Assembly: GCA_037157565.1 (NCBI GenBank)
Contig: JAZHRO010000036.1
Coordinates: forward strand, 16,790,501-16,854,500
Direction of reading: 5' to 3'
DNA: 64,000 nt
From: Thalassia testudinum
Lineage: Eukaryota > Streptophyta > Magnoliopsida > Alismatales > Hydrocharitaceae
Shown here: positions 21,740-33,299 of the stretch, one piece after another
Numbering within the stretch: the first letter of the stretch is position 1
Layout of the letters: every line of letters begins with the position of its first letter
The notes under the pieces: model-generated
Seen by the model: only the letters and a program-made list of their open reading frames with translations
The model's database searches: none
What the model was told of the DNA's origin: nothing
Translations under genes and position numbers: made by a program

Positions 21740-22260
21740 GAGCCCATTCCAACTGTATCTCAGCTCATTTGAGCTGGATTCCAACTCAACCTAGCTCAAC
21801 ATAGCTTTGTTCAGCTCATGGCAACTCCAGTCAACTTAGCTTAGCTATTAGTCCTCAACTAGCTAAGCTAAGTCAGCTAAGAAGTCCACAACTAGCTCAG
21901 GGCAGCTCAACACCAGCTCATAAAGACTCACTCTAGCTCAACTTAGTTGAGCTTATCAACTGATCTAAGCTAGCTAGGGAATCTTTTTCGAGATCAGAAC
22001 CAGCTCCCCTCAGCTCCAAAATAGTTGAGAGCAGCTCAACTTCGCTCAACCTACTCAACGTAGTAGCTAGCAAAGAACTAGCTAGGCTAGACTAAGTAGC
22101 TGAGCTCCTAGAAGACCTTCTTCAGGAGTAGTCAGCTCCATGCAAACTCAGAGCAGCTCAAGCCTCCTTCTTCTCAACTAAACCTTAGCTCCTCCTCCAC
22201 TACTCTACTAGCTAAGATAGCTTAGCTTAGCTCCGGCCACCTCCTCTACTACGGCCAACC
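21740..22260. repeat. AGCT-rich array
   Basis: About 30 AGCT tetranucleotides occur in about 500 bases, mostly as CAGCTCA, TAGCTCAAC and CTAGCTAAG variants without a fixed period. AGCT is self-complementary, so the stretch could carry many sites for a dimeric DNA-binding protein or fold back on itself. Confidence 0.7.
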
Positions 22261-22715
22261 ACATCCCTAACTCCCACCTATTTAGCTCCCCACTTAACTC
22301 CACCTAAGCTACCTCAACTCCCCTCGCCTTTGGCGCAAGCCTAGACATACCCTCTCATCCCTTCACCACCACCAAAAGGCACCTTAAAGGTGGCGCCAAC
22401 CCACCTATAACTACCCCTCAACTTTCCCTCCAAAAATCCCCTACATCTTCACCCTACACATCATTACCTAAGCCATCCTAGCCCTTGGATTTTGGCACCA
22501 AAACCACCCTCTTCTAGAAGCCAAAGTTGGCACCAACATGGTGGCACCTCTCCCACCATGGACATCCACCAAAGGTGGCCTTCAACCCATAACCACCACC
22601 CCTAGCATCCCTTTAGGTGGCTCTACTTAAATCTAGCCATTCATCCCATAACCACCACCTTAAACCTAATCCCAACCCTCCATCTATGCACGCCAACCCC
22701 CCCCTCCTTCCCTTC

Positions 22716-22726
22716 CTATTTATACC
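22716..22726 (+). promoter_or_regulatory. TATA box of the solo LTR
   Basis: CTATTTATACC lies in a C-rich context (CCCTTCCTATTTATACCCC), typical of a plant LTR core promoter. It supports plus orientation of this LTR. Confidence 0.5.
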
Positions 22727-23572
22727 CCTTCCTACCACCAAAAATACTTATCTTTGGCTATGATAATTTCCTACCATATCTACCATAGTAGACGTCCAAA
22801 GGAGGAGTGGAGAGAAGATTGTGGAAGCCATCCTGTGCTTCCTTGGTGCCTTCTTCTTCTCCCTTCTACCTTGGACCAAGCCAAGGAGCAACACCAAAGG
22901 GGATGGCCAGGAAAAGGAGAAAAAAGGGTGGAGGACATCCACCATTGGAGTAGTTCAAGGAGAAGGACCCTTCTTCAAGTTCAAAAGTTGCTGAGCTTAG
23001 AGTGAAGGCAACTTCCGTCTATGCGAAGATTCTTCTATCTTCTTCCTTTTCTTTATTTTGTATGCAGTATTGTAGAAGAAGCACTCCTCTACTTTTATAT
23101 TATTTGTGTGGTTCCCATCCAGACATGTGAGCTCTCCAAGTAGTTGCATACTTTTCATAACAACCAATCAAGTATCTTTCCCTATTGTGTGAGCTATTGT
23201 TTTATGTGCTTTTAATTCTTAATTTTAGCTTTGTAAGCACCCACCCTACCTTTCCAATTACCCTAGGCTCATTTGCCTAGGGTAAGCTTGGAAGAGTAGG
23301 TTCACATTAATTGTCAGTTAGGCGTAGTTTCATTTCTGCATGTTTTGCAATTTTGCACTATCTCGATTATCATCCCAAAACCCTAAAACCAACAAAACAA
23401 AAAGAAGATTTAGGTTTGAAAGAGAGAAACATTTTAAAAACACCAATTATCTCCTTGGACGACCTTAGACACTTCGCCCTATCTAGGATTATAAATTTAA
23501 GAGTTGGTCAGATTTTACACGTCTCAACGACACTAAATAGTATCAATTAACAAACTGCGTATTTCTGCATCA

Positions 23573-24893
23573 AGTACAAAGCCAACTTTTGGAGATGATC
23601 ATAGGAGCTGCTCTAATCTTTTCTTGCAATTGAAGACTAGAATCAAAAGATCTATAGAGCTATAGATCTGGAGCTTTGCATGGAGATTAGAGATTTGCGC
23701 TGCTAGGAATTGAAGCATGAAGTTAGCACTGGAAGATGGTGCTACGCAGAGAACATAAGGGGGCTCTTTAGTCCCACTTTGACAATTTTTGAAGAGTTGA
23801 AGGCATATATAATGAATCTCCTCCGTAGGCTTACTGCCGAAACGGGGGTGGGCTCCCCAGGTAGTGCGCTTGTGAGTGTTGCTCTTGATACATTTGATTC
23901 AACCATGTTCTCTGGGAGAGTGACCTCTAGGCACTAAGTGGAAGGTTGAGATGGTGACACGTGGCTAGTAGTGGTACCGATCCAGCCATCCTAGCTGTTG
24001 ATCCTATGAAAGCTACATGGATCCATCTCTCCTTTTATTCTAAGGAAGAGTTAAGTTTGTGAAACATGGCTAAGTGTTCTCTCAACACTTAGTAAATTTT
24101 GAGAGGCTCTAGTGCTTAAGTATTAAATGTGAATATACCTTAATTGTTGATAAATGTTGAACATTAATTGTGTTCTAAAATAATATTTTTTGTACATTTC
24201 CTTTTACCAATTCAATGCAAATCTTTTTTCTTTTCATTATGGAATGATTGTCATGCTATTATTATTCATTTTTATGCAATTATTCATGTGGATAACATAT
24301 GGTTGTAATTAATTAGTTAAGTAGTTAGTTAATTATATAGCTAATTATTATGGGTAACTTATACTATAACTATATCTATACTACATTAAGTACTAAGTAG
24401 TATAAATTAAGTAGTAATCGTAAGTAACTTAGTCATTATAATGAAATTAATGTATTAGTTAGGTTAGTAACTTGTTTATAGCTTAATTAAGTAAATATAG
24501 TATTTGTCAAACTAATTAATTAAAGTTAGTATTAATTAGTTATATAAATTAAGTATGGAAGTAAATTATATGTAAATTAAGTATGTATTAATTAAATAAC
24601 TATAATTTAAGTAATTAGTAATATTTATATTATTAAGTTATAACTAATAATTATATATTAGGTAAGTTATATATAGGTATTATCTATATAAGTTAAGTCT
24701 ACAGTAGCTAGTTAATTATAGTAATTATTAATTAAGAATAAGAATTAAATTAAGGATAAATGGTGAATGATATGCTAATTTAGCTTCTCAATGAACGACA
24801 TGGACTTAGCTAGTATAAATTTATAAAATGTGATGATTACCTTATTCCCTAAATTATAACTTAACAACAACTAATTAACTATGTGATGGTAAC
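23573..24893 (+). other. LTR-like sequence, probably 3' half of the split family-B LTR, then AT-rich DNA
   Basis: 23760-23815 carries the USE/TATA module. AACACTTAGTAAATTTTGAG near 24090 parallels AACACTTAGCCAATTTTG in the copy at 12745. From about 24170 the sequence becomes very AT-rich, with many TAATTA/TTAGT motifs and no open frame. No clear LTR terminus was found. Confidence 0.35.
23771..23814 (+). promoter_or_regulatory. snRNA-type USE plus TATA box, 24-bp spacing
   Basis: GTCCCACTTTG (23771-23781) is followed after exactly 24 bases by TATATAATG (23806-23814). The first seven bases of the USE are perfect and the TATA box is strong. Confidence 0.6.
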
Positions 24894-27193
24894 ACCATCA
24901 TCTTCCATAATTGACCTAATTTAGTTGATTTCCAAGGATAAATGCTCCTTACTAATAAAAAAAGGGGCATAATTAAACCCTGGCTTGAATTTGAGAATAA
25001 AGAGAAAATTAAATTAAATCTATTATTTTAACGAATATTTACAAAGGCAGATTAACTAGGGAGTAAGCCTGTATTTAATGAAAGGTCAAATGAACTCAAA
25101 GTCCCAAGAAGTAGGCTTAAACTGACTGATTTAGGATTTTCTGAGAATTGAAGATTAATTTATAAATAAAAACCTTAATTACAACATCACTTCAAGTAAA
25201 TGGATTCTAGTGGAAATAAATGTAATCTAAACCTTCCAAAATTCATTGAAAAAATATTTTGTGAGGTTTGGAACATTCACTTTTACAAAATGTACCTATT
25301 TTGACAAAAAATAGAGACCAAGGTGGGAAATTGATACATTTTTTGTTAAAGTGTAAATTGCCCAGCCAAACTTTATCAAAACTCAAATTTGAGGTCACAA
25401 TTAGATTTCTTGGGTCCAAAATAGGTTATCCTCAATTTTAGCCCAATCATAATTCATATTGACCTAGTTTACATTTTAACCCATTAGTCTTTAATTGCTG
25501 CATAAACCTCCTACATTTTGAAAACTCTTTCATCAAGGTCCGTGGCTGACATCATGATGATGTCAGCCGACCTTTTTCCCAAAGGCAACAGCAAAATAAC
25601 CCAAACATGGCAAGATTTGCTCGAGGATTTGAGCCATTAAATCTTGATCAAATCCCACAAAATTTGGTGGGATTGATCATCATATTGTGCCTTATCAAGC
25701 AAGCAAGATCTTGAACTCCAATTTGGCGCGTATCTCCTCCGATTTTGTCGAATATCGCAAGACCAAAAGTGACTAAACTCGCAAGCAATTCGTGAGAATT
25801 TAGACTCGATTGTTGAGGAACTCTCTTCTATTTAAGGGGCTCGACCTTCCAACACATAATTCGTGCTTAATTTTGATTGGAATCCTCCTCTTCTTCCTCT
25901 CCTTGCCAGCAAGCTTGACACACCTCGAAGCTCCACCGTTCTGCTTCCTCACCCTTTGCCACTTACAATAGGCAGAGGGCTTTCCCTCTCCTTCCTCCCA
26001 CGGAGCTTCGCACGAAGCTTCGTGGTCCAATTTCACCTTCCTTTGCTCTGACGACCCCGTCTTCTTCCTCCTCTCTGGCATACCTCCCACGAGCTCCTCC
26101 CCACCTCCTTTCCTCTAATAAACATAGGGCTTCTACTCCTCAACCCTCCAAATAGGATTCTAGAGCTCTAAAGCTCCATTCATCACCTCTAACCCCTTCT
26201 CTGACTTCCTCTACCAACGACTCCTCGGCTGTCATCGTCTCATCTCCTCTACCTTCCCCTCACCCAATTGACTTGGGCAAGAGCTTCCCCTCACCCTCGA
26301 CAAGCTTTTGCCTAAGCTAATTAGTCCCTGCATCCCCTCCATCACTGTCCGCCATAGCCACCATAAAAGATTCTTCGATAGCTTCACTGCCACCACCCTC
26401 TGTTCAAGTTCGAAGCAAATAGAGTTAGGGAATCACTTCGACGTGCTCCGCCAGAGCTTTTGGTGTTTCTAATTAAGGTCGAGAGGCCATATTATTGAGT
26501 GTGGGACTGCAATTGAAGCAGCTGTCTTCTCTAGTGACAAACAAAGCATCCAACGACCTAACGAAGAAGGTTCCACCTTCATCAGTTACGGATTCATTGT
26601 GGCTTTCCATCCGAGCAGTGAATCTAGGATCCTACGGCTAGTTGATCAGCATTTCTCACCAGTAGCTCATTTGGTGAAATATGAAGGAGAAGGTGGGACA
26701 CTTAGTCCCACCTCGTCTACAAGCAGATCCTTAAGCAGCCACAAAAGGAGACGCATCCCTTATCCATCGCTCAGTATTAGGGGGTCAGGTCCCCATCTTC
26801 ACACGCGCACACACACACCACACACATGCAGGCAGGTCCAAGTCTAGGCTAGTTTGGGATCAAAGAAGGCTTTGGGTGAGAAGCTTTGGTCCAACGAGAG
26901 TTGGGTCGATTTTTGCTTGGGCTGAGGCTGGGTTTAAAACACATTTTTTGTTGTAGTTTTTGTTCATTGACTTTGAGTTTGATTGTGACATATTTATTGA
27001 ATAATTATCTTCTTTTTGCATCAAACTCCTATGCATCATATTTTGTTCAATTGATTAGTGGTAATTGCGACTTTCTTGCTCCGAGAGATGACCTTGGAAC
27101 TCACATTTCAAGATTATAAATTTTGAATGTTTACTTTGCTCTAGTCGCTATATTACAATGAGTATTTTAAATCTCAACGAAATTGAACAAACA
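24894..27193 (+). repeat. Family-B solo LTR with 5-bp target duplication
   Basis: It begins TGATGGTAACACCATCAT, matching the reverse complement of the E4 LTR end, and ends GAACAAACA. CTATG lies immediately on both sides (24889-24893 and 27194-27198), a clean target duplication, and no internal region is present. So this is a solo LTR made by recombination between two LTRs. It contains a Pol II TATA-like CTATTTAAGG near 25827, the USE-like site at 26705, a CA/CG microsatellite (26798-26826) and the GCTCCGAGAGATGACCTTGG block near 27079. Confidence 0.85.
26705..26748 (+). promoter_or_regulatory. snRNA-type USE with degenerate TATA box, 24-bp spacing
   Basis: GTCCCACCTCG (26705-26715) has one mismatch to the USE. 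CACAAAAGG (26740-26748) stands exactly where TATAAATTG is in the E5 LTRs, 24 bases on, but is no longer a good TATA box. Confidence 0.5.
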
Positions 27194-27249
27194 CTATGTA
27201 AAGGAACAAAAGGGTAGTTAAGAGGCACCATGATAAGCAGGATTTTTAA

Positions 27250-27874
27250 TGCGAGAAAGATTGAGTTCGAAAACCCATCATTGCAGTTACGTAAAAATCC
27301 ACTAATCAAATAAATTTACCGAAACTTGAGATGAGTCCCAGGTCGAACATTGGCAGACTACGGTGATTACAAATCCACGGTTATTTATTTTTTTTCTATA
27401 AGAGAAAAGATCACAATATTTCCAACTCTACGCTATTCTATTCTACTTAGATGTTGTAGATGGAGCCACAGATGTTGAATTGAACTGATTTTCATACCAT
27501 TAGGTTGCGATGGTCGATCCGAACTCATCTGTGTGATTGGATTCTTCATATGAGGTCCCAATTTTCACCACCTTGCCCTATTGCCTTTGATCTTCTATGG
27601 CTTGTACATGATGCTACGAATGTCGGATCTAAGTGGTTTCAGAGGTGTTAGACTCTGACCATCACCCTGATCACATCCATAGGGTTTGATCTTCAATCAA
27701 AAGCCCAAAAGATATCGCCCTATCCCCTAGTTAATAAAATTAATATACAATTTGTACAAATTAATCTAAATGCATGATGATACATATTATGCAATATTTA
27801 TAATGCATGATGCTTTTATGAACCTAGGAACATGCTTACATAGGCAAATTACATGGATAAATGTAAATTTATCA
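27250..27874 (-). repeat. E2 3' LTR (family A), internally deleted
   Basis: It begins TGCGAGAAAGATTG (E3: TGCAAAAAGGATTAG) and ends AAATTTATCA before CACCCCCATGCC. It is 625 bp against about 1.4 kb in E1 and E3. The CpG-rich middle present in those copies is absent, so a deletion is likely. The block GAGTCCCAGGTCGAAC is near 27331. Confidence 0.75.
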
Positions 27875-28520
27875 CACCCCCATGCCTATCTTTTGCTAGT
27901 CCTTAGGAAACTTAAACTAAATGCTATGTATAAATAGAATTAAGATAAAATTACTTAGGTAACAGTTATTTCTCAACAATAAGAAATTTTACTAAAGACC
28001 TAAACTATAAAGACTCAACAGCCCAGGTGCCTACCAAAATGTAGACTGCCCATGCCCTCGCCTTATTCAAAAGCAAATACATTTTTTTAATCTTGTTCTT
28101 TTTTTCTTTTTTTTTTTAGTTTAGAGTTTCGAGGTAGATTTCTATACTACCCAACCCACTCAAGACTCAAAAAGAACTCTAAGTACTAAGTATCTTATTA
28201 TAAAAATGTGATAGACTCCTTAATTGACAATTGGAACGGACTTCAGCTTTCTACGCCCCTCGGTGACCTTAAGAAAAATTTCTACCTAAAGGTTTATCTT
28301 TTTCTATCGGTAGATTTCTCTTTACTTTGATTTTTATGGGGTCAACACAAGGGCGAATCTAGTATATATCTCCTCAACTTATTCTACTTCCCCGCTTCTT
28401 CCTAAGTGTTTAGGAATTATTTATGCATTTTTGTGGATTGAGTTTTGGGCAACAGACTAATAGGTTGTTACCCATGATAACTTGCCAGACATACTTATGC
28501 ATTGAAGTGTGGCTTACTTT
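27875..28520 (-). other. E2 3' UTR, left part
   Basis: Polypurine tract (plus strand CACCCCCATGCC) followed by UTR sequence similar to 45939-46580 in E3, including the first copy of the 57-bp repeat at 28438-28494. It breaks off at 28520 where the CACTA element begins, and continues at 38349 with poly-T and AGGTGGCTTCCCTGATC (E3: AGGTGTCTTCCCTGATC). Confidence 0.8.
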
Positions 28521-28529
28521 TCCTACAAG

Positions 28530-29080
28530 AATATTCATTATTGTTGACCATTAAAAATGGTTGACAATGTGAAAAAAAAATCAAGAAAGAGGGTTGAGAA
28601 ATGTACTATCGCTATTGGGTTTTCTCGACTGTTCTACAACGTTACCGTCAGCAAAAACACGGACCCTCATTCAACGTGTCGTTGTCTCTGTCATATGCTT
28701 TAAATGGTCGAGAAAAGTTTTTCTCGACTGTTATAAATAGACCATTGACGTAAACATCTATATCAACTGTTATTTAGGCGGTCGACAAAGAAAGCATCCT
28801 CGACCGTTTTTTAATAACAGATAAGAATGTTGATTTGCTCGTCAGTTTTAAAACAATCGAAAATAGTAACATTTTCGATCGTTATTAAAAAATGGTTGAG
28901 AATGTTACTATTTTCGACTGTTTTAACACGATTGAGAATATTACTATTTTCGACCGTTTTTGTATAACAGTTAAAAATATTAATATTTGTATCCATCTTT
29001 AAATCATCGACAATGCCTTTTTATTCAATCACATACTATTCTTGTCCATTGCAAAATGGTCAACAATAGTTGGAATTTTT
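28530..29080. repeat. CACTA subterminal repeats, left end
   Basis: Dense copies of a short motif occur in both directions: TTCTCGACTGTT, GGTCGAGAAAAG, CCTCGACCGTTTTT, TTTTCGATCGTTATT, TTTTCGACTGTTTT and TTTTCGACCGTTTTT, often with AACATT/AATATT spacers. In En/Spm such arrays are the binding sites of the TNPA protein that brings the ends together for excision. Confidence 0.8.
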
Positions 29081-29264
29081 TTTTAATTAATGTTTTTAAT
29101 TATGTGAAGACCTATAAAAAACTAAAAATCTTATAAAATCAATCACACAACTTAAAACATTTGCATCTAATTAACACATTAGAAATGAAAATAAAAATTT
29201 CATATATGTAATAATATATACAAAGTTCATTACAAGCGATAATGTATACATAAAATATAACAAT

Positions 29265-31255
29265 CATGCTGCGGCACCAACGCCTCCAGCACCACCACCA
29301 CCTAAATCGTCGTCGTTACGACAATCTCTATACTGATGAAAGGTGGGGTGATCGATACCTTCCTGCTGAAGTACCTTTAGGAGCTCCTTGATGATCTTAG
29401 TGGACTGCTGCAACTGCTCTGTCGACTATTTGAACTATGTTGCATTGTCCCTGACCTGCACCGTCAGCTCATTGATCCGCAGCTCCTCGTGGAGGCGATG
29501 TAATGCCTCAATGTCCTTCCTCATCTCTTGTACCTCAGCTAAAGAGGATGATGCTCCCTTTCTCCCATACCACGTGGAGACGATCTCGCTCCTCCTTGCA
29601 TTATGGATGTACTCGCCATGCTCAGGTGGCATGATGGTCCGATACGCCTCCTCTGCTATCAGTGGCTGCTGAACTATACCAAAGTTGACATCTTCAAGAG
29701 GATGCATTAAGTTAACCATATTATCCTGAAAGAGATTGAATTATGTTAAGTAATTTCATTTAATTATAATTACAAAATGAAATGAAAGTATTGTGTTTTT
29801 TAACTTACGTGTCTCTTCTGGTATGTGTCATGAAGCCACTCTCTATTTTCCTCACTACTCATCTTGCTATGAGAGGCCTCATATACTCCCACTTGATCAA
29901 GCTAAGCACCTTCATGCATGGTGAACTACAATATTTTGAAACAGTTAATTGAAACAAATTAAAAATATTGTAAGGTTTAAAGAAAATAATAACTAAAAAT
30001 ACTTACGTATAGGGATTTCATCCTAGCTATGCTCCTCCTACCCAAGACATGGGTCTTCGGTAGAGCCTTAGCCCTATATTCCTTATTCTTCTTAACCTGC
30101 TCCTAAAATAAAAGTACAATTTATTAACTTAGAAATTAGTTAAATAATAATATATGCAATACGTTTACTTAATCACTGGATCATGCCAATAGTCGCATGC
30201 TTCCTTCCAAGTGTGCGGCTATATCAAAAGAGGCACATTACGTAATGCCTCATCATGATTCATGTTCTTATAATACTAAAAAATATAATTATAATGTTAG
30301 AAATAATATTTAAATTAAATAAATAAATATAGTTAAAATTTATCTTTTACCTTATTCTTAATCTCCAATCTCCAATCTTTGTGAATCTTCGCTGCATGCT
30401 TGAGGATATATTTAGAGATGTTCAGATCCTTGCACCAATTGAAGATGGCTTGCATTAGTAGGAGAACAAAAATTGTTACATAATTTAAAGTTATATAAAG
30501 CAATGTACATAGGTTATTAATTTTTACCAATTACCTTTAACTCTCAAATGAGCTGCCTCTTCAGCTCATTTGGTACCTTCCTCCAATTGAAGTAGGACGG
30601 TGGGATGATCACCTTCGTCAACATAACTAGTCTGCTGACGAATGGAGGACGGTCCATTGCTTCCCCCGCTGGTGTGATCCTAACTAAAATGCGGATCCCA
30701 TGCGAAATTCTCTCTAGGTCGTTGTTCTACATGGGACATCTTCCCCTACATGCATCTGTAAGACAAAATTTTAACATAAAATAAAATAACAAAGAAATGA
30801 ATAAATCGTAACATTTACCAAACCTTAATTTCATACCAAAACTACGAGAGAGTGACACAGAACATCCCGGCTGAGAAGGATCTGGGTCAACTGACTGCTC
30901 TGGCTGATCATACAACCCAACGTCCTCTTCATCAACTGAAATACTATCCTCCTTGTCCTCATCGGCAGGTGCATCCTCCTTTGCCGAGAAATCCATTGAA
31001 GAAGGCATCGGACTCTTCCCCTTCCCCCTAACTCCCCTCCCCTGACTCTGGAAATATCGAGCCACATCTCCAAGCCTCAAAAACTGCTGACGAGGTGCCT
31101 GGGGCTCCTTACGGGGGGGCTGAGTGGGCTGCTGTCGGCGATGAGCCTGTGGTTGAGGCTGTTGGCGAGGGACCTCAGGCTGCTGGCGAGGGGCCTTAGG
31201 CTGTTGGGAGGTGGCATCATCCTTACGACTCCTATTAGCCTTCTTCTTACATATA
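29265..31255 (-). pseudogene. CACTA TNPA-like protein (Transposase_24 / Ptta-En-Spm family), with introns and stops
   Basis: A first exon runs from about 31255 to 30830: RKDDATSQQPKAPRQQPEVP (QP-rich), LRLGDVARYFQSQGRGVRGK, then an acidic stretch. Next exons give GIRILVRITPAGEAMDRPP and YFNWRKVPNELKRQLIWELK (30755-30545), then KHAAKIHKDWRLEIKNKVKD (30333-30420). These are followed by KTHVLGRRSIARMKSLY near 30000-30070 and a C-terminal coiled coil, RTIMPPEHGEYIHNARRSEI to TEQLQQSTKIIKELLKVL (29719-29265). This is the DNA-binding helper protein of CACTA elements, recognising subterminal repeats. A stop after VRDNAT (29435) and others suggest decay; exon edges are approximate. Confidence 0.7.
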
Positions 31256-31395
31256 ACCTATGTAAAAACATCACAAATAATCAGATATTTTTTTTTAAAA
31301 ATCGACAGCATTTCCCCTATATATTGTGATATTTCAAAAGTCCTATATAAAATAAATATAGAAATAAATGAAAAAAAAAGTGTAGAACAAAAAAA

Positions 31396-31960
31396 CCTTC
31401 CCCCTACATTTTTTCTTCTTCCTTCCCATTCCCTTCCTCTTCTTTTTCCTATTCTTTCCACTTCCCCTCCCTCTTCTCCACATTCCCCTTCACCCATCCA
31501 AACTCCTTGCCCTTCCTCTTTTTTACATTCTCTTTCACTTCATTTCCCCTCCTTCCCATTCCCTTTCCCTTCCTCTTTCCCTCCCTCTTCTTCTTCCTTC
31601 TCCTTTCCCCCCTTCATTTCCCTTTCCCCTTTCCCTCCCTCTTCTCCACATTCTCTTCCCCCACTTCCCTTCCCCTTACCCTACCTCTTTCTTTACCTTC
31701 TCATTCTCCCCTACATTTCCCTCCCCCTTTCCCTTCCTCTTTCCCTCCCTTTTCTTCTTCCTTCTCTTTTCCCCCCTTCATTTCCCTTTTCCCTTCCCCT
31801 CTCTCTTCTCCACAATCCCTTCCCCCATTTCCCTTCCCCTTTCCCTTCCTCTTTCTTTTCCTTCTCATTCCCCCCTCCATTTCCCTCCCCCTTTCCCTTT
31901 CTCTACACATTCCCTTGCTTCATCTATTTCCCTTTCCCCTTCCTCTTCTCCACGTTAAAC
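31396..31960. repeat. Polypyrimidine tract (about 560 bp of C/T on the plus strand)
   Basis: Nearly uninterrupted CCTTTCCC/TTCCCTTCC text with a few A residues. It lies inside the CACTA element between the TNP2 and TNPA-like genes, on the non-coding side. Long open frames of serine, proline, phenylalanine and leucine here follow only from the lack of A/G and are not genes. Such mirror-symmetric purine-pyrimidine tracts can form triplex (H-) DNA. Confidence 0.9.
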
Positions 31961-31985
31961 ATAAAACATTCAATATACAAAAAAC

Positions 31986-32107
31986 TTAAGTAGGCACACC
32001 CTACACATAAAATAAACTTAAGTGGGCACACCTCACACTTAAAATAATACTAAGTGGGCACACCCCACACTTAAAATAAACCTAAGTGGGCATACCCCAC
32101 ATTTAAC
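31986..32107. repeat. Four tandem copies of a 32-33-bp unit with a GTGGGCACACCCCAC core
   Basis: Units start at about 31986, 32018, 32051 and 32083 with the pattern TTAAGTGGGCACACC, CCACACTTAAAATAAAC. The core is an imperfect palindrome (GTGGG...CCCAC). The same core recurs at 37106-37120 and 37232-37246 on the other side of the transposase gene. Confidence 0.85.
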
Positions 32108-32429
32108 ATTAAAAGAGCATTTTGAAAAAGAAAGTAGTAGAAGAACCTCACCATAGTGATGAAATAGTCTAGAAACGGTGCAAAAACAGTGAGAGAATGC
32201 GAAGAACCTATATGAGAAGGTAATAAAATAAATTTCAATTTCAAAAAATAAATGAACAGAAGCTTTAAAAAAAAGTAAAATAATTTAAAGAAAATTTAAA
32301 CAAAACAGACAACTAAAAATTTGTTAAATTATTTTTATTTATGATTATGGATTAATAATTTTCGTAAATTACCTTATATATCAATATCAGTTGTATAAGG
32401 GGCAACTTCTTTACTTTGTGGGTTTTGTT

Positions 32430-33106
32430 AATATGCTTTAGATTCAACATCTGGGTTGAGATCTTTTCCCGCATCGTATTGTTCACGAGGTAGAGCTCTA
32501 ACAGGTATTATCCACCCATTTTTGCTATTATTAAGCACGTAGAATACTTGTGCTACCTAACAAGCTAATGTAAATGGTACCGATGACTGCAGAATGTGAG
32601 GGTTCTTACTTAAGCTCAAGAAATCATATTTCTTATCGACTTTGAATCCAACTCCTTTAAAAACATCAAACAAATCACACTTGAATAGAACCACCTTACG
32701 GTCAAACCTGAAACTTATTTCCACAATCTCTTCAATTTGACCATAATACCCATCACAACCAGTGCTTAGGTCACAACTGACGACGACTCCTGCTTGTTGT
32801 GTGGCCTTCGCAACATTCATGGACCGTACTATGAATATGAAACCGTTAATTATGTAACCTGAATAGTAACGTCTGCATGTCAAAGGTGTATCAGTAATTA
32901 TATTAAAATACTGTACCCACCGTGGATTTAATTATATTAAAATCCTGTACCCACCGTGGATTCTCATCTTCTTTCAGTTTATTTACACAATCCTTGACCC
33001 AATCAAGAAATTGCAAGTCGTATGTAGATGACGCAGAGGATTCTTTGAATTCATTGTAAAATTCATTCAATTCTGGAATTTGCTTCAGAATGTACAAGTG
33101 TGACAA
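32430..33106 (-). pseudogene. CACTA transposase C-terminal region (DUF4216-like)
   Basis: 33106-32903 reads MSHLYILKQIPELNEFYNEF ... DWVKDCVNKLKEDEN. 32883-32557 reads YYSGYIINGFIFIVRSMNVA ... GVVVSCDLSTGCDGYYGQIE, EIVEISFRFDRKVVLFKCDL and FDVFKGVGFKVDKKYDFLSL. This is the DUF4216 domain that follows the DUF4218 segment in plant CACTA transposases. A stop after PFTLAC (about 32557) is followed in frame by VAQVFYVLNNSKNGWIIPVR, the normal continuation, so the stop is a single mutation. Confidence 0.8.
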
Positions 33107-33299
33107 TCATCATTCCATTTCCGAGATGGACTTAACCTCCATCCGGAGGGTCGACCTTCCTCCAATGTTAAATATGGATAGTCAATCTTCATCATTACCA
33201 TTAAATTCTCCTTCATAGTTCCATTCAAGATGATTAAATCGATTGTCTGTCTCATTCATGTACATGGCACAGAAGTTAATACATTCCTCTATAAGATAG

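Larger units (their letters stand above)
21517..23572 (+). repeat. Probable solo LTR of an unidentified LTR retrotransposon
   Basis: The segment begins TGATAAACACC and ends TTCTGCATCA (TG...CA). The flanks GGTAC (21512-21516) and AGTAC (23573-23577) agree at four of five bases, as in an aged target duplication. A TATA box (CTATTTATACC, 22716-22726) follows an AGCT-rich U3, and a TATTTTGTATG-type AT-rich stretch lies downstream. No matching second LTR or internal region is present. Family unknown. Confidence 0.5.

Noticed and set aside
22380..22400. Primer-binding-site-like GGTGGCGCCAACC
   Set aside because: Matches only seven bases of the tRNA-Asp end and is inside an LTR U3, not next to an LTR edge.
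31211..31993. 260- and 160-codon plus-strand open frames (S/P/F/L only)
   Set aside because: Consequence of the polypyrimidine tract; no stop codons can arise without A or G.
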